Shown: positions 7,674 through 12,156 of the stretch, piece by piece
Numbering within the stretch: position 1 is the stretch's first letter
Layout of the letters: each line of letters begins with the position of its first letter
Assembly: GCA_040398845.1 (NCBI GenBank)
Contig: JBBATH010000029.1
Span: 1-12,189 of the forward strand
Length of the DNA stretch: 12,189 bases
From: WLND01 sp040398845
GTDB taxonomy: Bacteria > Actinomycetota > Actinomycetes > S36-B12
Reading direction: 5' to 3'
Position numbers and translations under genes: made by a program
The notes under the pieces: model-generated
The model's input: the letters and a program-made list of their open reading frames with translations, nothing else
Told to the model about the DNA's origin: nothing
Databases searched by the model: none

Positions 7674-8363
7674 ATGAGTACACCGATTCCCGCCGCCACT
7701 ATCCGTGCCCAGATCACCGTTCCGCTCCAATTCGCCGACGGGTTCGAGACGATCGGACGGCTGTTCACCTTCGACGGGCTCGTCGATGGCAAGGAGCACA
7801 TCGCCATCGGGCTGGGCAGCAGAGCCGACTCTCTGACTCCCAGGACCGCCCGTGTCGACGTGCCCCTCATCCGGCCGCACAGCGAGTGCCTGACCGGGGA
7901 CGTGCTCGGCAGCCAGCGATGTGATTGCGGCGCGCAACTGCGCGAGGCGATCCAGCGCATTACTCAAGCCGGTGGCTACCTGCTCTACCTGCGCCAGGAG
8001 GGCCGCGGCATCGGCTTGTCCTCAAAGATCGATGCCTACGTCCTCCAGGACGACGGGCTCGACACCTACGACGCCAACATCGCGCTCGGCTTCGCCGCGG
8101 ATGGTCGGGACTACACGGTCGCCGCTCAAATGCTCCAAGCACTCGGCGCACTGCGCGTAAGTCTGCTGAGCAACAATCCTGACAAAGAGTCACAACTGAG
8201 TCGACTCGGAGTGTCTGTGGTCTCCAGAGTCTCCACGGCTGTTCACGTCACCGAGACCAACCGGGAGTACCTCAGCACCAAGGCGCGGCGCGGATCCCAT
8301 GAACTCGACCTCGCCCCTTCGGATCGAGCGGTCGACTGGGTGGGGGACGGCGCGGCGACCTAG
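7674..8363 (+). CDS. ribA: GTP cyclohydrolase II
   Basis: A 229-residue, single-domain GTP cyclohydrolase II. The zinc cysteines Cys72, Cys83 and Cys85 sit in HSECLTGD and QRCDCG, equivalent to E. coli RibA Cys54, Cys65 and Cys67. The RQEGRGIGL loop, Tyr122 (E. coli Tyr105) and Asp143/Arg145 in GFAADGRDY are all kept, so full conversion of GTP to 2,5-diamino-6-ribosylamino-4(3H)-pyrimidinone 5'-phosphate, formate and pyrophosphate is predicted. The Tyr matters because relatives that lack it stop at a formamidopyrimidine. There is no fused RibB (DHBP synthase) domain, and lumazine and riboflavin synthase genes are absent nearby, which argues against a plain riboflavin operon. ATG 7674 has GGAG at 7664-7667. 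It is the last gene of the operon. Confidence 0.93.
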   Translation: MSTPIPAATIRAQITVPLQFADGFETIGRLFTFDGLVDGKEHIAIGLGSRADSLTPRTARVDVPLIRPHSECLTGDVLGSQRCDCGAQLREAIQRITQAGGYLLYLRQEGRGIGLSSKIDAYVLQDDGLDTYDANIALGFAADGRDYTVAAQMLQALGALRVSLLSNNPDKESQLSRLGVSVVSRVSTAVHVTETNREYLSTKARRGSHELDLAPSDRAVDWVGDGAAT

Positions 8364-8378
8364 CCGTCAGGCCGTCGC
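8340..8378 (+). terminator. Possible weak hairpin at the ribA end
   Basis: GACGGC near 8346 can pair with GCCGTC just after the ribA stop, forming a short GC stem around the stop codon. No U-tract follows, so it would be at best a weak or Rho-assisted terminator. Confidence 0.2.
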
Positions 8379-8407
8379 AAGGGTCCACCGAGGTGATGGC
8401 ATCCCGC

Positions 8408-8554
8408 GCCTTTACGAGACCCGCAGGCCCTTCTCCCGCACAGCCATTGCGTCGCATTGTGGTCGACCGAGAAACCGGCGAAATCCTCCCCGAACTCACC
8501 CTGGACCCCCGCAAGGACAGCAAACCCCGCGGCCTACCACCCGGACCAAAGTAG
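8408..8554 (+). pseudogene. C-terminal remnant of a DDE transposase (IS481/IS3-like)
   Basis: From about 8447 one frame reads RRIVVDRETGEILPELTLDP, then RKDSKPRGLPPGPK and TAG at 8552-8554. The pattern T-GE-x-L-x-EL-T-L-D-P followed by a basic-proline tail is one I associate from memory with the C-termini of actinobacterial IS481-type DDE transposases. Nothing upstream extends it into a catalytic DDE domain: the frame is open back to about 8408 but reads only low-information Pro/Ala/Arg, and ribA ends at 8363. It is therefore a scrap of a few dozen residues, probably left by an insertion sequence that marked the start of the accessory region. A chance match in GC-rich DNA is the main alternative. 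Confidence 0.45.
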
Positions 8555-8570
8555 GGAACACCGAGACAAG

Positions 8571-8700
8571 GCGGGGAGACAAAACAAGGCTGAGAATTTT
8601 GGGTTGCGTGCACCGCCCGATCCCCTCACAAAACCCCACTTTTGCACCCCCCTCTGCACCCCCAGGGGGTGCAAGCCTGCACCTCCATCGCCCACTTTCG
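8571..8700. repeat. Dispersed intergenic repeat, copy 1
   Basis: This 130-bp block aligns end to end with 10464-10594, with about 85-90 per cent identity by eye and only one small indel. Shared landmarks are GCGGGGAGACAAAA, AGGCTGAGA, TTTTGGGTTGCGTGCACCGC, ATCCCCTCACAAAAC and a cluster of TGCACCCC motifs. The TGCACCCCC at 8655-8663 faces GGGGGTGCA at 8665-8673, a near-perfect palindrome centred on 8664. It lies 47 bp beyond the AbiEii stop. The upstream junction differs from the other copies (no hairpin), suggesting decay or insertion there. Confidence 0.9.
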
Positions 8701-8747
8701 CTGCGTCGCAGGTCGGCTTAGTATCGCCTACCTCGCCGGCGCACACG

Positions 8748-9614
8748 TTAGTGCTGCGCATCGCGCGCCAACGAGAACAGCGGCATGACTTCGTCGCGCA
8801 GTTGGCTGATGGTCTCCGCGATATCGGGTGCTGAGAGCTGATTGCGCGTGGTGAATGCGCGCCACTGTGCGACGACTCTTGGGTCCTGGACGAATTCTTC
8901 GCTCAGTCCTGATGGCGTAGTCAGGGGGATTGGCGTGTTCCGCCGAGTGAATGTCGCCCAGATCGCGGCAGCCACGTCAGCCGTGTCGGTGCCCACGGCC
9001 ACGAGGAGGACCCACAGGTCGAAGTAGTCCTTCAGTCGGGAGTTCACTCGACCGAGCCGGACGATTGCCTCGAGCTTCTCGGCGATGACTGTGGGCTTGG
9101 GGTAAGCCCGGATTACTGGCGACGTCATGTCCTCAAGTAGCACCGGAAACTCGATCACTTCTGACTCAGGGGTCACGGCATCGCCGAATCCGATGTCGAC
9201 CTGGACGTGAATCTGCGCACCGTCGAGTTCACCTCGCATCGTTACCCTGATGCCGGGGTATCCCGCCTGCTTGCCAATGTCGGCCGTGGCGACGGTGTGC
9301 GGATCGAAGGTGATGCCGTCCGGAACATCGAGCGAGCAGGCCTGCCGGAACACCTCAGCGATGCGGTCGCTATCGGCCGGGCCGAATGCCAGCAGGTCAA
9401 TGTCTCGCGTGGGCCGTGATGGGGTGTCGAACCACACGTCGAACAGCAGCGCACCCTTGAGCAGGAACTGGTCCCGGTTCTCGCTGACGCTGAGGCGATA
9501 CAGCATTCGTTCCAGCCCATAACGCGTGAGCAAGGAACCGAAATCGACACCCTCACGCTCTGCGAGATTCCGAAGTCGCGCTCGCACCGATGCGGGCAGA
9601 TTCGCAGCCCTCAT
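8748..9614 (-). CDS. abiEii: AbiEii/AbiGii-family nucleotidyltransferase toxin
   Basis: A 288-residue nucleotidyltransferase-like toxin of the type IV AbiE system. Motif I reads LLKGALLFDVWF (51-62) followed by TRDIDLL, with metal-binding Asp71 and Asp73; the third acidic residue is likely Asp140 in VQVDIGFGD. Motif III/IV residues are seen in KPTVIAEKLEAI (Lys180) and KDYFDL (195-200). Related MenT-type enzymes add nucleotides to tRNA, and AbiE gives phage abortive infection in other bacteria. The frame runs open to 9677, but ATG 9614 is the start: it overlaps the antitoxin stop (ATGA) and begins at the conserved N-terminus. It is the downstream gene of a two-gene leftward operon, with repeat copy 1 directly after it. 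Confidence 0.9.
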   Translation of the reverse strand: MRAANLPASVRARLRNLAEREGVDFGSLLTRYGLERMLYRLSVSENRDQFLLKGALLFDVWFDTPSRPTRDIDLLAFGPADSDRIAEVFRQACSLDVPDGITFDPHTVATADIGKQAGYPGIRVTMRGELDGAQIHVQVDIGFGDAVTPESEVIEFPVLLEDMTSPVIRAYPKPTVIAEKLEAIVRLGRVNSRLKDYFDLWVLLVAVGTDTADVAAAIWATFTRRNTPIPLTTPSGLSEEFVQDPRVVAQWRAFTTRNQLSAPDIAETISQLRDEVMPLFSLARDAQH

Positions 9615-10204
9615 GAGAGTGATTCCAGGTACGGGCGCATCACGTTGGTCATCCGCGTCTGCTTGGCCGCGTCCCACAGATCATCCATCGTGACAACGCG
9701 GGAATCCCATGCTTCCCGCAGTGCTTCAATAGCGACGTCGAGGCCAACTCGCCCGCGGAACTTGAAACAGTCAGCAACCGTGCGAGCAGGCGACGTCACC
9801 CGCACGGTGACTCCATCGAGGGTTATCTCTTGCACACCATCGCGCAGGTTCGCCTCGCCCATACGCACGACCTGTAGCGGCGGATAGTCGATTCGGGGGA
9901 CCGCTGCCTTGTTGCCGATGGCGATCCACGCCTGGCGCGGCGATTGCGTGGTCAGCCCGTGCATGGCCAGCGCGGACAGCAGGCAAACCACGACACGTGG
10001 ATGGGTGGCACTCAGCACCGCGATCGGGTCGGCCCGCTGGGCCTGCGGCAGTTGGTAGACCCCGCGCCCGACCCACACCAGGTCACCGCGAGCAGTCAGG
10101 CGCGCCAGGGTCGTACGGCTCACCCCCGCCGCCACCGCATCGCCGCTCCGCAGCAGCCCAGACTCACGTCCAAGCCGCAGGGCAAGCGCACCCTCCGTTC
10201 CCAT
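9611..10204 (-). CDS. abiEi: AbiEi-family antitoxin / transcriptional autoregulator
   Basis: A 197-residue antitoxin paired with AbiEii. The N-terminal winged helix is visible at about residues 22-53 (GVSRTTLARLTARGDLVWVGRGVYQLP region), matching the usual AbiEi arrangement. The middle and C-terminal part includes SPARTVADCFKFR, a conserved AbiEi segment, then a helix-rich end. AbiEi proteins repress their own promoter and neutralise the toxin without stable direct binding. The ATG at 10204 lies about eight bases after a TATAAC box, so the transcript is probably leaderless. Its TGA overlaps the toxin ATG by 4 bp. Confidence 0.88.
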   Translation of the reverse strand: MGTEGALALRLGRESGLLRSGDAVAAGVSRTTLARLTARGDLVWVGRGVYQLPQAQRADPIAVLSATHPRVVVCLLSALAMHGLTTQSPRQAWIAIGNKAAVPRIDYPPLQVVRMGEANLRDGVQEITLDGVTVRVTSPARTVADCFKFRGRVGLDVAIEALREAWDSRVVTMDDLWDAAKQTRMTNVMRPYLESLS

Positions 10205-10244
10205 GCCTGCATGTTATAGAAGATCGGTAGATATTTGCAAGTAC
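10205..10244 (-). promoter_or_regulatory. abiE promoter, probably leaderless
   Basis: Reading leftward, TTGCAA (10240-10235) and TATAAC (10218-10213) are 16 bases apart, and the start ATG at 10204 follows the -10 box by eight bases. Transcription should begin at or next to the ATG, and no Shine-Dalgarno sequence is present. Short GGTA/TACC arms (about 10225-10244) overlap the -35 region and could be part of an AbiEi operator, but they are weak. Confidence 0.6.
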
Positions 10245-10308
10245 CAATAATTAGGCACGTGATCCAGGACAAGCAAGATAACCAGCCTGATGTGCGGTTC
10301 GAAAATGC

Positions 10309-10338
10309 GAGGTACCGAACCGCTTCACACCGTTGATC
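10309..10338. repeat. GAGGTACC block, copy B
   Basis: It aligns with 11931-11959: GAGGTACCG, CCGCT and CCGTTGAT are common to both, about 23 of 30 positions with one gap. Both blocks lie upstream of a TA operon's promoter and before the hairpin-repeat unit. They could be the outer part of one larger repeat, or a remnant of a shared coding sequence. Confidence 0.5.
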
Positions 10339-10420
10339 TAGATAGCTACCCGACGACGAGCAACTGGAGGCGCCTACTTTCCGACTACTTTCACCTGGCC
10401 CAATCCCTCAAAGCCAAAAG

Positions 10421-10456
10421 CAAAACGGACACATCATGTCCGATGTATCCGTTTTG
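10421..10456. terminator. Long hairpin 5' of repeat copy 2; candidate bidirectional terminator
   Basis: The arm CAAAACGGACACATC (10421-10435) pairs with GATGTATCCGTTTTG (10442-10456) over 15 bases with one mismatch, with a six-base loop. Each strand has the stem followed by TTTTG, so it can act as an intrinsic terminator in either direction, for the XRE/HigBA transcript coming from the right or for rightward readthrough. The outer stem CAAAACGG/CCGTTTTG is identical to that of the hairpin at 12105-12149. Confidence 0.6.
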
Positions 10457-10463
10457 CCCAGTA

Positions 10464-10594
10464 GCGGGGAGACAAAATGAGGCTGAGACTTTTGGGTTGC
10501 GTGCACCGCGAGATCCCCTCACAAAACGCCACTTTTGCACCCCCCGCTGCACCCCCCTGGGAGTGCACGCCTGCACCCCCATCGCTGACTTTCG
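10464..10594. repeat. Dispersed intergenic repeat, copy 2
   Basis: This 131-bp copy matches 8571-8700 throughout, and its first 33 bases match 12157-12189. Homology with copy 3 extends further left through the hairpin's right arm (from about 10449). It contains TGCAC motifs starting at 10502, 10536, 10548, 10564 and 10572. It ends nine bases before the stop of the XRE gene, so it is effectively that gene's 3' flank. Confidence 0.92.
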
Positions 10595-10603
10595 CCACGA
10601 CGC

Positions 10604-10897
10604 TCAAGCGACAGCCTTTGGCTTGAGTTCAACTGACAGCGTGGAGTCGAACGCGTTCGCGATGCGCTCAAGAATGGGCAAAGTCGGCGTCGTGCCGCCG
10701 GCCTCGAAGCGGGCGATGGCGGGCTGGGTCATGCCGGTGAGCTTGGCCAGGTCACGCTGACTCCAGCCGCGCTCCTCGCGTAGACCACGAACCTGCTCCC
10801 CCAGTTCGAACGCGAGCTTGGCTGCGGCGTAAGCGGCCTCAACTGCCGAGTCGCCTGTGCGAGCGGCCTTCATGTCGTCCCATGACGTACGTGCCAT
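10604..10897 (-). CDS. XRE-family helix-turn-helix protein (HigA-like antitoxin or regulator)
   Basis: A 97-residue protein with an N-terminal helical stretch and a Cro/C1-type helix-turn-helix at about residues 36-70 (LREERGWSQRDLAKLTGMTQPAIARFE), ending in SVELKPKAVA. The form is typical of HigA-like antitoxins that follow a RelE/HigB toxin. ATG 10897 is preceded by AGGAGGA (10907-10901); GTG one codon earlier is a possible alternative. No toxin gene directly adjoins it: the 131 bases to the next gene hold no convincing toxin frame, and that neighbour is another antitoxin. It may be the third member of the HigBA operon, or an orphan whose toxin was lost. It is immediately followed by repeat copy 2. 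Confidence 0.82.
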   Translation of the reverse strand: MARTSWDDMKAARTGDSAVEAAYAAAKLAFELGEQVRGLREERGWSQRDLAKLTGMTQPAIARFEAGGTTPTLPILERIANAFDSTLSVELKPKAVA

Positions 10898-11028
10898 CAC
10901 TCCTCCTAACCCACATAGTGCTCGCCCAGTCTGAAGGCCAGCATCGCCTAGGCTGCTCTGCCAGCACGGTGGCGTCAAAGTTGCTCCTGCGACGAAACCG
11001 GCCGACCCAGCCGACGCCGAGAAATTAT

Positions 11029-11472
11029 CTAGGCGATCTTGGTCTGTGGAGATCTGACTTTCTTGGCTGCGACCTTTCTCGACGCAGGCTTGTTTTGGGG
11101 GTTCGCTGTCGGATTCCGTTTCGCGGATTTCGCTCGCGTGGGCTTCTTCGCAGGTGCCGTCAATGGGATGGCTACATCACCGATATGCATGACAAGTTCC
11201 AGGGTTCCGCCTACCGCCTGTGCGTACGCGGCCAGAGTGCCCACTTCAGTGCGCGAGAGATCTCCGTTCTCAATGCGCGATACGCGAGATTGGTCAATGT
11301 CGATGCGCTCAGCGAGCTGCTCCTGCGTCATGTGCTTGGCCTTGCGCACGTCGGCGAGCCGGTGCGCCCTGGATTCGGTCAGGATTTCGTCACGAGCCTG
11401 GGCAATGTGAGCCGTATCGCCGGGCCGCTTTGCCAGCAGTTCCTCCAACGTGACATACGACAACTTACTCAT
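11029..11472 (-). CDS. higA: HigA-family XRE antitoxin with basic C-terminal tail
   Basis: A 147-residue antitoxin with a helix-turn-helix at about 39-75 (LADVRKAKHMTQEQLAERI, then QSRVSRIENG) and a further helix GTLAAYAQAVGGTLEL typical of the HigA group. The folded part ends near residue 104 (GDVAIPL). It is followed by some 43 residues rich in Lys/Arg/Pro/Ala, with 13 basic and no acidic side chains, unlike the short ends of usual HigA proteins. It should neutralise HigB and repress the operon. ATG 11472 overlaps the toxin TGA (ATGA), and AAAGGGGAG lies upstream at about 11487-11479. Confidence 0.87.
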   Translation of the reverse strand: MSKLSYVTLEELLAKRPGDTAHIAQARDEILTESRAHRLADVRKAKHMTQEQLAERIDIDQSRVSRIENGDLSRTEVGTLAAYAQAVGGTLELVMHIGDVAIPLTAPAKKPTRAKSAKRNPTANPQNKPASRKVAAKKVRSPQTKIA

Positions 11473-11852
11473 GACGAACTCCCCTTTCTTGGCTTCCTTG
11501 CATTTGCTTGCTGATGGATCTGTTCCACATGCGCGTTGAACCGCTCATCTGCAACAGGAATATTCTCCCCGTACCACTGCTTCCATTTATTGGTCTTGTC
11601 GCCAGCCACCAACACGATCGCTTGGCGCAGCGGGTCGAAGGCGAACAACAAACGGATATGTGTGCCTCGTGGACGCAACTCCTTCATGTTCTTGTGACGC
11701 GATCCCTTCACCGTGTCCACGAACGGGCGTCCCAGAGCTGGCCCATCCACTCCAAGTGCTTGCAACGCTGCAACGACCTGGCCGTACTCGGCTTCGTCAA
11801 GAGTCAGCATCCAGTCCGACACCTCCTCGTTGATCAAGATCGACCACGTCAT
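11469..11852 (-). CDS. higB: HigB/RelE-family toxin (Gp49-like, phage-derived)
   Basis: A 127-residue toxin of the RelE superfamily, Gp49/HigB branch. Typical sequence includes LGRPFVDTVKGSRHKNMKELR (41-60), IRLLFAFDPLRQAIVLVAGDK (66-86) and KQWYGENIPVADERF (91-105). Related toxins cut mRNA at the ribosome; Lys and Arg residues in KGSRHKNMKELR and the FAFDP strand are the likely functional parts. The frame is open to 11963, but ATG 11852 fits the family N-terminus (MTWSILINEEV) and lies six bases after a TATGAT box, implying a leaderless transcript. Toxin-first order is usual for HigBA. The C-terminal tail is short, basic and Ser-rich. Confidence 0.88.
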   Translation of the reverse strand: MTWSILINEEVSDWMLTLDEAEYGQVVAALQALGVDGPALGRPFVDTVKGSRHKNMKELRPRGTHIRLLFAFDPLRQAIVLVAGDKTNKWKQWYGENIPVADERFNAHVEQIHQQANARKPRKGSSS

Positions 11853-11898
11853 CGCCCAATCATATGACTCAAGAAGCATATGACGCAAGAGACATATA
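11853..11898 (-). promoter_or_regulatory. higBA promoter with 16-bp direct-repeat operator
   Basis: Leftward, TTGCGT (11888-11883) and TATGAT (11864-11859) are 18 bases apart, with the HigB ATG six bases after the -10 box. On the plus strand CATATGACTCAAGAAG (11861-11876) is followed directly by CATATGACGCAAGAGA (11877-11892), 13 of 16 identical, and then by CATATA at 11893-11898, keeping a 16-base period. The repeats cover the whole promoter, a good candidate binding site for HigA or the second XRE protein. Confidence 0.6.
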
Positions 11899-11930
11899 TT
11901 GGCCGAGCCAGACTTCACACTCCAATTTGA

Positions 11931-11959
11931 GAGGTACCGGCCGCTATGCGCCGTTGATG
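11931..11959. repeat. GAGGTACC block, copy A
   Basis: Partner of 10309-10338, sharing GAGGTACCG, CCGCT and CCGTTGAT. It lies 174 bases ahead of its hairpin, against 112 in the other copy, so the spacer between block and hairpin is not conserved in length. Confidence 0.5.
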
Positions 11960-12104
11960 CCATCGACAGGAACTACACCGCCACGATTAGGAGCCGCCGG
12001 TCACACTCACGGGCACAAATGGAAGCACCAGGCGCTATCCATACAACTACATTCTCTGCTGACTTACCGCTGACTTACTCCTTTCAGCATCGTCAGAAAA
12101 CATG

Positions 12105-12149
12105 CAAAACGGGCATAACCTGTCTGTTTTGACGGTTATGCCCGTTTTG
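12105..12149. terminator. Long perfect hairpin 5' of repeat copy 3; candidate bidirectional terminator
   Basis: CAAAACGGGCATAACC (12105-12120) and GGTTATGCCCGTTTTG (12134-12149) are perfect 16-base inverted repeats around a 13-base loop that can itself add a three-pair GTC/GAC extension. TTTTG flanks the stem on both strands. The inner stem differs from that at 10421-10456 while pairing is kept. Confidence 0.65.
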
Positions 12150-12156
12150 TCCAGTA

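Larger units (their letters stand above)
8364..8747. other. Intergenic stretch between ribA and the AbiE operon
   Basis: These 384 bases lie between converging operons. The left half holds the transposase scrap ending at 8554, and the right half holds repeat copy 1 (8571-8700). A further 47 bases separate the repeat from the AbiEii stop. Unlike copies 2 and 3, copy 1 has no long hairpin beside it. Confidence 0.6.
10205..10603. other. Spacer between the two TA operons
   Basis: These 399 bases contain, left to right, the abiE promoter, a block shared with 11931-11959 (10309-10338), a 15-bp-arm hairpin (10421-10456) and repeat copy 2 (10464-10594). A plus-strand frame through 10290-10760 crosses the repeat and the antisense of the XRE gene and resembles no protein, so I call no gene here. 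Confidence 0.6.

Noticed and set aside
7674..8363. Bifunctional RibBA or a FAPy-forming RibA variant
   Set aside because: There is no DHBP synthase domain, and the active-site Tyr (Tyr122) and Asp143/Arg145 are intact, so canonical GTP cyclohydrolase II is the better call.
8299..8721. Plus-strand 140-codon open frame after ribA
   Set aside because: It begins inside ribA in another frame, crosses repeat copy 1 and is Arg/Pro-rich, typical of a GC-rich shadow frame.
10290..10760. Plus-strand 156-codon open frame
   Set aside because: It runs through the hairpin, repeat copy 2 and the antisense of the XRE gene; it has no ribosome binding site and no recognisable protein character.
10898..11028. 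Remnant of a toxin gene before the second XRE gene
   Set aside because: Minus-strand frames here give only short peptides without RelE/HigB motifs such as FAFDP or GDK; a remnant cannot be supported from sequence alone.
12105..12149. Xer/dif-type recombination site
   Set aside because: The 16-base arms are symmetric and their inner sequence changes between copies, unlike conserved 11-6-11 dif arms.
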